Below are positions 8,468-18,879 of a DNA stretch of 64,000 bases, in pieces (the stretch's first letter is position 1; every line of letters begins with the position of its first letter). Under the pieces are notes generated by a model. The model ran no database searches and was not told the DNA's origin. It saw only the letters and a list, made by a program, of their open reading frames with translations. The position numbers were made by a program, and so were the translations under genes. Location of the stretch: positions 171,767-235,766 of the forward strand of contig NZ_JAKCLJ010000006.1 of NCBI RefSeq assembly GCF_021412565.1, given 5' to 3'. Source of the DNA: Shewanella sp. AS1 (GTDB lineage: Bacteria; Pseudomonadota; Gammaproteobacteria; Enterobacterales; Shewanellaceae).

Positions 8468-11400
8468 ATGAGACTCACACAGATAAAACTTGCTGGATTT
8501 AAGTCGTTTGTTGATGTCACTAAAATCCCTTTCAATCAACCTCTCACCGCCATCATTGGCCCTAATGGCTGCGGCAAATCCAATGTGATAGACGCGGTGC
8601 GCTGGGTGCTGGGTGAAAGCTCGGCCAAACACCTGCGCGGCGATTCCATGGCGGATGTGATCTTTAATGGCTCCTCCGCGCGTCGGCCTGTCTCTGTCGC
8701 CAGCGTCGAGCTGACATTCGATAATCAGCAGGGGCGACTGGCGGGGCAATATGCCAGTTATCAGGAGATAGCCGTTAAACGTCAGGTGAGCCGTGATGGT
8801 GACTCCTCCTATTTTCTCAACGGGCAAAAATGCCGTCGTAAAGATATTACCGACCTCTTTATGGGCACGGGTCTTGGACCGCGCAGTTACGCCATTATCG
8901 AGCAGGGGACGATTTCTCGTCTGATCGAGTCCAAACCCCAGGAGCTCAGGGTATTTATCGAAGAGGCGGCGGGGATATCGCGCTACAAGGAACGGCGCCG
9001 GGAAACCGAAAACCGAATTCGCCATACACGGGAGAACCTGGAGCGTCTGGGAGATATTCGCCAAGAGCTCGGTATGCAGATAGAAAAACTCGCCGAGCAG
9101 GCCAAGGCGGCTAAGCGTTATCGTGAGCTTAAACAGCAGGAACGAACCCAGGACAGTGAGCTGCATGTGGCGCGCTGGCTCGAGCTGCAGTCACAGCTGG
9201 AAAAACTCACCCAAAGTATCAATCAAAAGCTGCTCACTAAGAGTGAACTTGATGCAGCCGCTCAGCTGTTACAGACTCAGATCACCAAGTTGACGCTGCA
9301 AATCGAAGATCTGGCCAGCAGGGAACAGACGCAGGTCGAAGATTTCTACCAAAATGCCACCCAGATAGCCAAGTTGGAGCAGGGGCTCAAACACAGGCAG
9401 GAGCAGGATGCCCACCTCAATGCCAGAGTCGATGAGCTTATCAAAAAGCGAATCGCTGCAGAGGAGGAACTGGCTCAATTACAGCAGGCGGCGAAGGCGC
9501 TGCAATCGCGCTATGCTGATACCGCCAGCGAGTTACAAGGGAGTGAGCAGCAGTTGTCTCTGCTCGATGAGCAGCTTATCGAAGCTGAGTTGCATCTAGA
9601 GCAAGACAACGAGCAGCTCAGGGAAAAGCAGCAACAACAGCATCAGCATCAGCTGCAGACTCAGAGCCGTGTATCTGAGCAAAAACATCTTAATACCAGC
9701 CTGGCCCGCAAAGGTGAGCAGAGATCGCACCTGCAGAAGCAATTGAGTCAACTGAGCAGTGATGAGGATAATCGAGCTCTTGCGCTGCAACAGGAAAAAT
9801 GTGAGCAGCTGCAGCTTCAAGTCCAGCAAACTGAGTTATCCCATCGAGAGTGTGAGAGCCTGCTTGCCCAGCTAGAGCAGCAAGAAAAGCAGCATCTTAG
9901 CCAAATACAGACCTTGTCTCAGGTGTTGTCTGAAGCCCGCGGCCGTTATCAGGTGGTTGAGCGCCTTTTGCCTCAGGATGATGAGACTGAAGGCGAGGCG
10001 CTATGGCAGACACTTGAGGTGACTCCTGGCTGGGAGGTCGCTGTGGATCTGGTGCTCGAAGGCGTCTTGACTCAGGCCGTCTTAAATCAGTCAGTCTCAA
10101 ATAAGACAGCTTTAAATAAGACAGAGACGCAGCAGGGCGAAGAGCCGACAGGTTTTAGCAGGAAAGGTGAATCTCAGCAGTGGCAAGGGGTTAAGACATG
10201 GGTGAATCTCGCTCCCTGGATGAGTCATCTTCATTGGGCGCAAGATCTTGAGCAGGCAAAGCAGATGCTTAATGATCTGGCAGAGCATGAGCGTATTGTC
10301 ACCGCAGATGGCTATCTGCTGGGCCATGGCTTTTTACTGCAACAATCTGCCAAGAGTGACAATCTGGTGCAGCTGAAAATTGAGCAGCAGGCGCTAGTGA
10401 GCAGCATCAAGATGGATGAAGAAAGCCTGACTGAGCTTAACGCGCTGCACTGTGAGTGCAACGAGCAGCTGCAGACGTGCCGTCAAAATTTACGGCAAAT
10501 GGTGCAGCAACAACAAGAGATTCAGCTCGACTATGAGCGTACCAAGGCGCAGTTGGAGGCGATTCAGACCCGAATCTATTATTCGGCCCAGCAAGCCGAG
10601 TCGTTGCAAACACAAGTTGAAGCGCTTGTTGAAGAGATGATGTTCGAGCAGCAGCAACTAGACAGTTTACTCGAGCAGATAGCCGAAGATCAGGCGCTGT
10701 CACATCAGTTTAGTGAGCAGTATGAACTTTGCCGTACCCGTTACAGTCAAAGCCATGAGTTGGCTAAACGTCTCAAGCAGAGTCGCAGCGAACAGGTGAT
10801 TAAGAGTAACCAAAGCCAACGCCAGTTACAGTCGATTGAGACAGAAGGTGCGCTCAACGAGCAGCAAGTCAGGCAATATCAGACGCTGATTGAAGAGTGC
10901 GGGTCGAACCTGGCTAAGCTCGACGAACAGCTGCAAGGGGCTAAGGTGGCCAGCAGTCAGGAGTCCGTAGCGCAAATTGGCCAAAGACTCGAAATCTCCC
11001 TTGAGGCACAGCAGCACAAACAGCAGCAGCTCGATACTCTTCGCCGTCAACAGGCGCAGCTGCAGAGTCAGGTTGATGAGATTGAAGCAGAGCAAAAACA
11101 ACAGCTTGAAAAGATAGATGACTTGACTCAGGGGATCGGCGAGTTAAAGTTACGTCGTGAAGGAATAAAAGGACAGGCCGATAGCCAGCAGTCGCAGCTG
11201 GAGGAATATGAGATAGATGTCGCGGCGATGCAGGCGACTATCGATCTTGGTGTCTCGATAAATGCCCGGCAAAAAGCCTTGGAGCGGATCCGCGGGCAAA
11301 TTACTCAGCTTGGTGCCATTAACCTGGCGGCGATTGAGGAATATGAACAGCAGAGTGAGCGTAAACACTATCTGGACACACAGGATGCGGATCTCAATAA

Positions 11401-11926
11401 GGCGTTAAACAGCCTTGAGGAGGCGATCCGTAAGATAGACAAGGAGACTAAGATCCGCTTTAAGGCCACCTTCGATAAGGTTAACCAGGATCTTGGCATT
11501 TTGTTTCCTAAAGTATTTGGCGGAGGCAGCGCCTATCTGGCATTAACCGATGATGATCTGCTCGAAACCGGCGTAACCATTATGGCCAGGCCACCGGGTA
11601 AAAAGAACAGTACCATTCATCTGCTATCCGGTGGAGAAAAGGCACTAACCGCTTTATCATTGGTATTTGCAATTTTCAGACTGAATCCTGCGCCATTTTG
11701 TATGCTGGACGAAGTGGATGCACCGCTGGATGATGCCAATGTCGACCGGTTTTGTCGTTTGGTTAAAGAGATGTCTCAAAGCGTACAATTTGTTTATATT
11801 AGTCACAATAAGATCACCATGGAATTGGCAGATCAACTAACGGGTGTCACTATGCATGAGCCTGGCGTATCGCGTATAGTGGCCGTCGATATCGATGAAG
11901 CGGTGGCATTAGCTGACGCTGGATAA
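8468..11926 (+). CDS. smc: Chromosome segregation SMC ATPase
   Basis: 1152-residue SMC protein that organises and segregates the chromosome with kleisin partners. Seen: N-terminal Walker A GPNGCGKSNVIDAVRWVLGE, two long Q/E-rich coiled coils, a hinge at roughly 500-640 and a C-terminal head with the signature LLSGGEKALTALSL and Walker B FCMLDEVDAPLDDANV. I set the start at the ATG beginning MRLTQIKLAGFKSFV, which matches the SMC family N-terminus; an in-frame GTG 60 bases earlier would add an unusual tail. zipA follows after 23 bases, so the two are probably co-transcribed. Confidence 0.96.
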   Translation: MRLTQIKLAGFKSFVDVTKIPFNQPLTAIIGPNGCGKSNVIDAVRWVLGESSAKHLRGDSMADVIFNGSSARRPVSVASVELTFDNQQGRLAGQYASYQEIAVKRQVSRDGDSSYFLNGQKCRRKDITDLFMGTGLGPRSYAIIEQGTISRLIESKPQELRVFIEEAAGISRYKERRRETENRIRHTRENLERLGDIRQELGMQIEKLAEQAKAAKRYRELKQQERTQDSELHVARWLELQSQLEKLTQSINQKLLTKSELDAAAQLLQTQITKLTLQIEDLASREQTQVEDFYQNATQIAKLEQGLKHRQEQDAHLNARVDELIKKRIAAEEELAQLQQAAKALQSRYADTASELQGSEQQLSLLDEQLIEAELHLEQDNEQLREKQQQQHQHQLQTQSRVSEQKHLNTSLARKGEQRSHLQKQLSQLSSDEDNRALALQQEKCEQLQLQVQQTELSHRECESLLAQLEQQEKQHLSQIQTLSQVLSEARGRYQVVERLLPQDDETEGEALWQTLEVTPGWEVAVDLVLEGVLTQAVLNQSVSNKTALNKTETQQGEEPTGFSRKGESQQWQGVKTWVNLAPWMSHLHWAQDLEQAKQMLNDLAEHERIVTADGYLLGHGFLLQQSAKSDNLVQLKIEQQALVSSIKMDEESLTELNALHCECNEQLQTCRQNLRQMVQQQQEIQLDYERTKAQLEAIQTRIYYSAQQAESLQTQVEALVEEMMFEQQQLDSLLEQIAEDQALSHQFSEQYELCRTRYSQSHELAKRLKQSRSEQVIKSNQSQRQLQSIETEGALNEQQVRQYQTLIEECGSNLAKLDEQLQGAKVASSQESVAQIGQRLEISLEAQQHKQQQLDTLRRQQAQLQSQVDEIEAEQKQQLEKIDDLTQGIGELKLRREGIKGQADSQQSQLEEYEIDVAAMQATIDLGVSINARQKALERIRGQITQLGAINLAAIEEYEQQSERKHYLDTQDADLNKALNSLEEAIRKIDKETKIRFKATFDKVNQDLGILFPKVFGGGSAYLALTDDDLLETGVTIMARPPGKKNSTIHLLSGGEKALTALSLVFAIFRLNPAPFCMLDEVDAPLDDANVDRFCRLVKEMSQSVQFVYISHNKITMELADQLTGVTMHEPGVSRIVAVDIDEAVALADAG

Positions 11927-11949
11927 TTTGGGGAAATACAGGGTAATCA

Positions 11950-13053
11950 ATGGAAAATTTGCAACTGGTATTGTTTGTGTTAGGCGCGGTAGCCATTATC
12001 GCGGTACTTTTGCATGGTTTTTGGTCCATTAGAAGGCAGCAACCAAAATCACTCAAAGACACGCCGATTGCCGATCTTTATAAAGACCATCAACGGGATA
12101 AGGATGGCTTTGATGCCGATGGCATTGGTACGGTAAGAGTGAAAAAGGCGGGTGTTGTAGCGCCAAACAGTCAACAATCAAGCGCCGAGAGAGAGAGCAG
12201 TGCAACGGATGAGCAGGATGAGACTCAGTTCTCCTTGTCTGATGCGCCATCGCTAAAAACACCAAAAGCCCGACATGAACCGGTCATCACGGCAGAAGAT
12301 GCTGCGGCTGAGCAGATGGAGTTAGGCTTGCCTCAGGCACCGGCGCAAACTTCCCTGTTTGAAGATCCCGTTCAGTCACGTAAGCCGCAGCGCGCCAAAG
12401 CTAAGCCTGCTGAAATCAAGTCTGATGAACCCAAGCCTGCTGAAGTCAAGCCAGAGGTTAAACCTGCCATCGCGCCCGAAATCCAAGCCGCTTCTGAAAG
12501 GGTTGAAACTGCTCACACGCCTGAGCCAAGAGTCGATGCCGAACTGCACCAAGCGCATTCTCAAAACGCACACTCTCCAAAGGCGCAAACCTCTAATGAG
12601 CAGGCGGCTAGTGAGAAGCCAGCTAAGGAGCAGCCGCTTGGCGACCCCCAAGATGTGTTGGTTTTGCATGTGGTGGCTGCAGAAGGTGAAGAGCTTAACG
12701 GCGCAGAGCTATTACCGAGTTTGTTAACCTTAAACTTTAAGTTTGGCGACATGGATATTTTCCATCGTCATGAAGATAATGCTGGCACAGGTAAGGTTCT
12801 GTTTTCTCTGGCTAATATGGTGAAGCCTGGGGTATTCAATCCCGACCAGATGGAGCAGTTTACCACCCAAGGTGTCGTACTCTTTATGACCTTGCCCTGT
12901 TATGGCGATGCCTTGATGAACTTTTCAAACATGCTTAACAGTGCGTATCAGCTGGTGGATGACTTAGGGGCCGAGCTGCTCGATGGCGGACGTGAACCCT
13001 GGAGTGAAGCGAAGAAACAAGCTTATGTGCAGCGGATCCGCGCTCAGCTCTAA
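11950..13053 (+). CDS. zipA: Cell division protein ZipA
   Basis: 367-residue inner-membrane protein that anchors FtsZ at the division site. Seen: an N-terminal transmembrane helix (about 3-24, LQLVLFVLGAVAIIAVLLHGFW) followed by basic residues, a long P/E/K-rich disordered linker (about 60-230) and a C-terminal FtsZ-binding domain (about 235-365) with DVLVLHVVAAEGEELNG, GDMDIFHRH and FSLANMVKPGVF. The linker contains imperfect repeats of the type KPAEIKSDEPKPAEVKPEVK. The smc-zipA-ligA order is standard for gammaproteobacteria. Confidence 0.96.
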   Translation: MENLQLVLFVLGAVAIIAVLLHGFWSIRRQQPKSLKDTPIADLYKDHQRDKDGFDADGIGTVRVKKAGVVAPNSQQSSAERESSATDEQDETQFSLSDAPSLKTPKARHEPVITAEDAAAEQMELGLPQAPAQTSLFEDPVQSRKPQRAKAKPAEIKSDEPKPAEVKPEVKPAIAPEIQAASERVETAHTPEPRVDAELHQAHSQNAHSPKAQTSNEQAASEKPAKEQPLGDPQDVLVLHVVAAEGEELNGAELLPSLLTLNFKFGDMDIFHRHEDNAGTGKVLFSLANMVKPGVFNPDQMEQFTTQGVVLFMTLPCYGDALMNFSNMLNSAYQLVDDLGAELLDGGREPWSEAKKQAYVQRIRAQL

Positions 13054-13093
13054 TCGAGTGAATATCATTAGCTGCAATAATTAGATATCTTAA

Positions 13094-13117
13094 TAGAGGC
13101 CGCAATCGCGGCCTCTA
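13094..13117 (+). terminator. Perfect hairpin between zipA and ligA
   Basis: A 10-bp perfect stem TAGAGGCCGC / GCGGCCTCTA with an AATC loop. There is no T-run after it, so it may be an attenuator or an mRNA-stabilising hairpin rather than a true terminator. Confidence 0.5.
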
Positions 13118-13125
13118 CTGCTTAA

Positions 13126-15153
<2,028 letters not shown>

Positions 15154-15184
15154 TTGATGTTTAAGTAATGAGCTAAATCATGAA

Positions 15185-15212
15185 AACGTCATCTCGAGTG
15201 GCGTTTTTTTAT
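15185..15212 (+). terminator. Intrinsic terminator after ligA
   Basis: Stem AACGTCAT / GTGGCGTT (two G-T pairs) with a CTCGA loop, followed by a run of seven T's, 32 bases after the ligA stop. Confidence 0.75.
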
Positions 15213-15313
15213 AGCTGTTTTTTTAAAACTATGATTGAAAACGCTAGATTCGTCTCCATCTTAATAAAAAAACAATAGGGATGAAAAACGATGGAAAGTG
15301 AAAGAGTGGGGGC

Positions 15314-15793
15314 GTGGCGTTGAACTTTGCTTATATAAACTGGATCGATGATAAAGGGCATGTTAAGCCGCCTTTGATGCTTTATCTTATCCTGGCTTTT
15401 ATTGCCAGAGGCTGGTGTGTCTTAGTGGCATCCTTGACTCAGGCGGCCGACAGAGCGGGGTTGGTTGCGCTCATTTACCCACAAAAGTCCGATTTCTTAT
15501 TGGCGCTTATTGCCGGCTTTGGTGCGGTCATTCTCTATTTTTTGATTATTGCAGAGCGCAAGCGTTCGCCATCCTGGGCCAGAGTGCTGTTTAAGCAGAT
15601 GGCTTTTTGTTTAATCCTATTGTTACTGCTCGATGCCGGCCTGCTGCTGCAACGCCTGGTGCACAGCCATTTTCTCTATACCTGGAGTTTTGGATTGGAC
15701 GCCTTGCTGCTGTTTTGGAGTCTGATCTATATCGCTAAGTCCAAACATTTGAAGCTGTATCTGAACGACTGGCAAAAAGAAACGTCACAATAG
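15314..15793 (+). CDS. DUF2919-type small membrane protein
   Basis: 159 residues with about four hydrophobic helices (about 20-40, 60-80, 95-118, 130-148). The N-terminal DDKGHVKPPLMLYLILAFIARGW resembles the DUF2919 / YfeZ family, integral membrane proteins of unknown function. The start is a GTG; a TTG two codons further is possible, and the ribosome site is unclear in both cases. It follows ligA after a terminator. Confidence 0.7.
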   Translation: MALNFAYINWIDDKGHVKPPLMLYLILAFIARGWCVLVASLTQAADRAGLVALIYPQKSDFLLALIAGFGAVILYFLIIAERKRSPSWARVLFKQMAFCLILLLLLDAGLLLQRLVHSHFLYTWSFGLDALLLFWSLIYIAKSKHLKLYLNDWQKETSQ

Positions 15794-15959
15794 GTACGTT
15801 TAAGCAATCCTTTTAGGGATAATCCTAGCGTGATTTTAGCTAAACATTTTAGCAAAGTAATAGTTTGATTAATTTAGCTTAACATTAAGCGTATTCCCTT
15901 TAATGGCAATGGGGATTGAGGTAGTTTAACCCCATTAGGTCAAGACTATAGAGACAAGT

Positions 15960-16787
15960 ATGCTCAGTTCTATCGCACTCGTTGGATGTGGTTGGTTTGG
16001 TTTAGCCTTAGGTAAAGAGCTAGTCAGTCGAGGCTATCGGGTGACAGGCTCTAAACGCACAAAGGCTCAGGCTGAGCAGTTGTCAGATTATGGCATCGCG
16101 GGGTTTGAGCTGGATCTGGACAGGCTCCCCATCGATGAACAAACCTGCATGGCTCAGCTTGAATGCGATGCCATCGTCATTAATATTCCTCCAGGGCTTC
16201 GCCGCAGTGGGGGAAACGCAGAGGCAGATTACCTAGAGCGACTCGGTCGCCTGAAAAAAATGATTGCTTGTCATACCTATCAAAAAGTCATTTTTATAAG
16301 CACGACAGGTGTTTATCCGGCCAATGGTCAGAGGGTGTCGGAAGCGGATGCGGCGCCATTTTCCTCCATGAGCCAAACCTTGTTACAGGCCGAAGCCGTA
16401 TTCAGTGACGCTGTCGTTGTCAGATTTGCCGGTCTTATGGGGCCCAAGCGCCATCCTGGGCGTTTCTTGGCCGGCAAAACCGGGCTGGGCGGGGCAAACC
16501 TGTCAGTCAATATGACCCACCAATATGATGCAGTCACAGCAATCATTACTCTGCTTGAGTCTCAGTCACCCTTAGCGCCAATCTATAACGTCTGTTCGCC
16601 TCATCATCCCAGTAAGCGCGATTTTTATCAGCAAGCCGCGAAGCGACTTGGATTGCCTCTGCCTGAGTTTGCGTCTGATGGTGAAATCAGCGAAGACAAG
16701 ATAGTTGAGGGTCATTTGATCTGTGAGCAGCTAGACTTTACATATCGACATCAAGACCTGTTTGATGCCTTGTCTTTTTGCGAGTGA
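15960..16787 (+). CDS. YeeZ-like NAD(P)-dependent oxidoreductase/epimerase
   Basis: 275-residue Rossmann-fold protein. Seen: an N-terminal dinucleotide-binding loop VGCGWFGLALGKELVSRGYRVTGSKR, a strand ending in INIPPGLRR, the STTGVYP motif and a conserved RFAGLMGPKRHPGRF stretch. This pattern fits the YeeZ family of SDR-like proteins, whose substrate is not established. It ends 27 bases before the dsbA-like gene and may be co-transcribed with it. Confidence 0.75.
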   Translation: MLSSIALVGCGWFGLALGKELVSRGYRVTGSKRTKAQAEQLSDYGIAGFELDLDRLPIDEQTCMAQLECDAIVINIPPGLRRSGGNAEADYLERLGRLKKMIACHTYQKVIFISTTGVYPANGQRVSEADAAPFSSMSQTLLQAEAVFSDAVVVRFAGLMGPKRHPGRFLAGKTGLGGANLSVNMTHQYDAVTAIITLLESQSPLAPIYNVCSPHHPSKRDFYQQAAKRLGLPLPEFASDGEISEDKIVEGHLICEQLDFTYRHQDLFDALSFCE

Positions 16788-16814
16788 TTCATCTAAATAA
16801 AAGAGAAACGAATT

Positions 16815-17306
16815 ATGAAGAGAGTGACCCAATTTATCGGCCTTATTACACTTGTTTTTTCAGCGTTTTTTGCAGGTCAGCTCGCCGCTCAGCCCCAATT
16901 TGTCGAGGGGCGTGATTATGTCAGAGTCGCTGGGATCCCCGAGTCAGTTAAGCCTGTTGTTAGAGAGTTCTTCTCCTATAATTGCCCACATTGTTACCGT
17001 CAGGATGGTCTGTTTAAGGCCAGTATGGCTAAGCTTGGCGATGACATTGATTTTGAACGTACGCCAGTTGGCGCAGGGCGCCTTAGTTGGCAGTTGAGTC
17101 AGGAGGCTTATTACTTGGCACAGAAATTTAAGGTGACAGACCAGGTGCACGGCAATCTGTTTAAGCGTATTCATGAAGGGCCGGGTGCTTTCACCCGTCA
17201 GGAGGAGTTGAGTCAGTTCTTTGTCGAGCAGGGGATAGCTAAAGGCGATATAGATGCGGCCTTAGCCTCGGCCGATAATAAATTAACTCTTTCAAATTAT
17301 GTGTAA
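16815..17306 (+). pseudogene. dsbA: DsbA-type thiol:disulfide oxidoreductase, truncated by the prophage
   Basis: N-terminal 162 residues of a periplasmic DsbA: signal peptide (about 1-25, ending LAAQ), FFSYNCPHCYRQD with the CPHC active site, and most of the helical insertion. DsbA proteins run to about 205-210 residues; the missing part holds the cis-proline loop and the end of the thioredoxin fold, so the product should not fold normally. Host sequence ends at 17301; the first bases of the prophage (TGTAA) complete a valine codon and supply the stop. The lost 3' part is not found beyond the right end of the prophage. Confidence 0.88.
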
Positions 17307-17311
17307 CCAGT

Positions 17312-17328
17312 CGTTAGGTATTGAATAT
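17312..17328 (+). repeat. Left-end transposase site L1
   Basis: CGTTAGGTATTGAATAT, beginning 10 bases inside the left terminus. It is a diverged copy of the sequence repeated as L2, L3 and (inverted) R1-R3. Confidence 0.85.
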
Positions 17329-17437
17329 TGATGATTAAACCGAGATTAAACGAGATTAGGTAAAATTTGCTGAGAAATTCAGGCTGGGTGCGGGTTTGCG
17401 ATTTTAAGAGGAGAGATAAGGTTAAAAATCATAAAAT

Positions 17438-17454
17438 CGCTAGGTTTTGAAAAT
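17438..17454 (+). repeat. Left-end transposase site L2
   Basis: CGCTAGGTTTTGAAAAT, identical to L3 and 136 bases inside the left terminus. A gap between L1 and L2 also occurs in phage Mu. Confidence 0.88.
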
Positions 17455-17478
17455 ATATCGCACTTTGGCTTGATAAAT

Positions 17479-17495
17479 CGCTAGGTTTTGAAAAT
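17479..17495 (+). repeat. Left-end transposase site L3
   Basis: CGCTAGGTTTTGAAAAT, identical to L2 and 41 bases further in. It abuts the stop of a small minus-strand reading frame. Confidence 0.88.
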
Positions 17496-17743
17496 TATGA
17501 AGCGGTTGGTATGAGTGGTGAGGACTTCATTCTAATTTTACCTAGTTTACAAAAAGCTTCACCAATAATTTCAACCTGGTTGCTGTATTCCTTATTGTCA
17601 CTAATGAGTTCAATGCTGCCGTCGAACCGTTTTTGTAAGCGTTTGGCGTAGAGTTCGAAGCCAAACGCCTGTAGTGTGGAATGTTTTCCTATGTTTCCGG
17701 CAGAAACATAGGAGGGTGACAGGAAACATTCTAGTAAATGCAT
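17495..17743 (-). CDS. Small unrecognised protein between the left end and the repressor
   Basis: 82-residue reading frame on the repressor strand, 55 bases after the repressor stop. I do not recognise it. The C-terminal half (AKRLQKRFDGSIELISDNKE and on) looks like plausible protein, but the ribosome site is weak and the frame contains two perfect inverted repeats, so this stretch may instead be a structured regulatory element. Confidence 0.35.
   Translation of the reverse strand: MHLLECFLSPSYVSAGNIGKHSTLQAFGFELYAKRLQKRFDGSIELISDNKEYSNQVEIIGEAFCKLGKIRMKSSPLIPTAS
17639..17668. repeat. Perfect 9-bp inverted repeat
   Basis: GCGTTTGGC (17639-17647) / GCCAAACGC (17660-17668) with a 12-base spacer, in the interval between the left-end transposase sites and the repressor. 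Confidence 0.7.
17688..17712. repeat. Perfect 10-bp inverted repeat
   Basis: CCTATGTTTC (17688-17697) / GAAACATAGG (17703-17712) with a CGGCA loop, nested in a weaker outer pair AATGTTTTCC (17680-17689) / AGGAAACATT (17720-17729). Candidate operator, enhancer or terminator of the repressor transcript. Confidence 0.65.
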
Positions 17744-17798
17744 GTTTTTCTTATAAATTTATTATTTTGGATAAATGAACAAATTCCAAAAATGTTTT

Positions 17799-18593
17799 CT
17801 ATTTTTTTCTCTTTTTAGCTGCGACGGCATTGTATAACTTTCCTAAGTTTTCATCACTAAGCTCAGTTATAGAGCTTACCCCAAACCGACTTGCTAAATA
17901 GTTTGTGAGCCAAATGTTTGCGTTACTAGTATTAATCTTGATGTACGCATATTTTCGTTTTCGCCATTCGCTGTTGTTGGACTTTGGTGCTGATTTTAGC
18001 CTGCTTAGTCTACCAATCCATTGTCTTAGGTATGTTTCAGCTTTAGTGAAATCTTCTTTGGCGATCAGCCTATACCTGCTTACCTTGCAGTGTGAGTTTA
18101 AAGCCGACCACACTGCCTGATGAGTTCTGGGCTGTTTTCTACCTGAGCTATTCTCTAGCTCAACTACTTCTTTAACTAACTTTTGGAGAGTTACTGCCTG
18201 TTCTTCGGTTATATGTTTTTCTCCAGGAATCACTTCAGCTGTAACTTTTGTAACATGCTTCTGAGTGTTTATCTGATTTATTGTTGAACCTGAATTTGCA
18301 AACTGAATTACATTAGCGGAACCATTGTCATTGATGTTCAAAATTGGTGAGGTGTTTTTCGTTGTTTCATCAACATTTTTAGAGTACACCCCTGTGAGAA
18401 CATACTGGACATCTACTCCTAATCCCGCCGCCTTAGCCAAAACCTCAGCACTTAAACCTGTTTGACCCATCTCATATTTTCTTAGCCCCTCCCTTGAAAT
18501 GCCAAGCTCTCTCGCAAAACTGGCCTGCGAGTATCCTTTCTTTGTGCGCTCTTCTATAAGGCGCATAGCTAAATCAGCACGATCAAAAACCAT
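17799..18593 (-). CDS. Prophage repressor (XRE helix-turn-helix, ORF6C-like C-terminus)
   Basis: 264-residue DNA-binding protein, probably the lysogeny repressor (functional analogue of Mu c). Seen: an N-terminal XRE helix-turn-helix (about 8-66: YSQASFARELGISREGLRKYEMGQTGLSAEVLAKAAG), a linker, and a C-terminal region (about 150-215, RTHQAVWSALNSHCKVSRYRLIAKEDFTKAETYLRQW, shown here in parts: HQAVW, VSRYRLI) resembling ORF6C domains. It is transcribed away from the ner-like gene across a dyad-bearing control region. No serine-protease (LexA-like) domain is visible, so SOS self-cleavage is not expected. Confidence 0.8.
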   Translation of the reverse strand: MVFDRADLAMRLIEERTKKGYSQASFARELGISREGLRKYEMGQTGLSAEVLAKAAGLGVDVQYVLTGVYSKNVDETTKNTSPILNINDNGSANVIQFANSGSTINQINTQKHVTKVTAEVIPGEKHITEEQAVTLQKLVKEVVELENSSGRKQPRTHQAVWSALNSHCKVSRYRLIAKEDFTKAETYLRQWIGRLSRLKSAPKSNNSEWRKRKYAYIKINTSNANIWLTNYLASRFGVSSITELSDENLGKLYNAVAAKKRKK

Positions 18594-18603
18594 ACAACAC
18601 CTA

Positions 18604-18633
18604 TTGACATGCCAACATGTGTTGGCATATAGT
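18604..18633 (+). promoter_or_regulatory. Early lytic promoter with built-in operator
   Basis: A consensus -35 TTGACA (18604-18609) and -10 TATAGT (18628-18633) lie 18 bases apart. The spacer is almost entirely a dyad, ATGCCAAC (18609-18616) ATGT GTTGGCAT (18621-18628), which is where a repressor would block polymerase. It points toward ner-MuA-MuB and starts 10 bases upstream of the divergent repressor gene. Confidence 0.75.
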
Positions 18634-18675
18634 GAGTTTTACCTAATTTAATTAAACAACTTGGAGTATACACAA

Positions 18676-18876
18676 GTGAATACTACTCGTATACCAAGCA
18701 AAGAGCTTATAGAAAAAGTCAGAGCAGGCTTTGTTTCTCAAGGGCGTTCGTTGCACCAGTGGTGCAGAGAAAATGAGGTTAATTATTCAAATGCTAGGCA
18801 AGCGTTAATGGGGGTTTGGGCTGGAAAAAAAGGGACTGAGTTACTGAATAAAATCGCAGATGCGGCTGGGGTGTAG
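18676..18876 (+). CDS. Ner/Cro-like early regulator
   Basis: 66-residue basic protein in the position of Mu ner, first gene of the early operon. The middle (LHQWCRENEVNYSNARQALMG) looks like a helix-turn-helix. A GTG start at 18676 with GGAG nine bases upstream is chosen; an upstream TTG would overlap that ribosome site. Its likely job is to damp early and repressor transcription during lytic growth, as Ner does. It ends three bases before the transposase ATG. Confidence 0.7.
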   Translation: MNTTRIPSKELIEKVRAGFVSQGRSLHQWCRENEVNYSNARQALMGVWAGKKGTELLNKIADAAGV

Positions 18877-18879
18877 TTT

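Noticed and set aside
8411..9166. 251-codon minus-strand frame opposite the start of smc
   Set aside because: Antisense to the SMC ATP-binding head, no domain, and it would need to be transcribed against smc.
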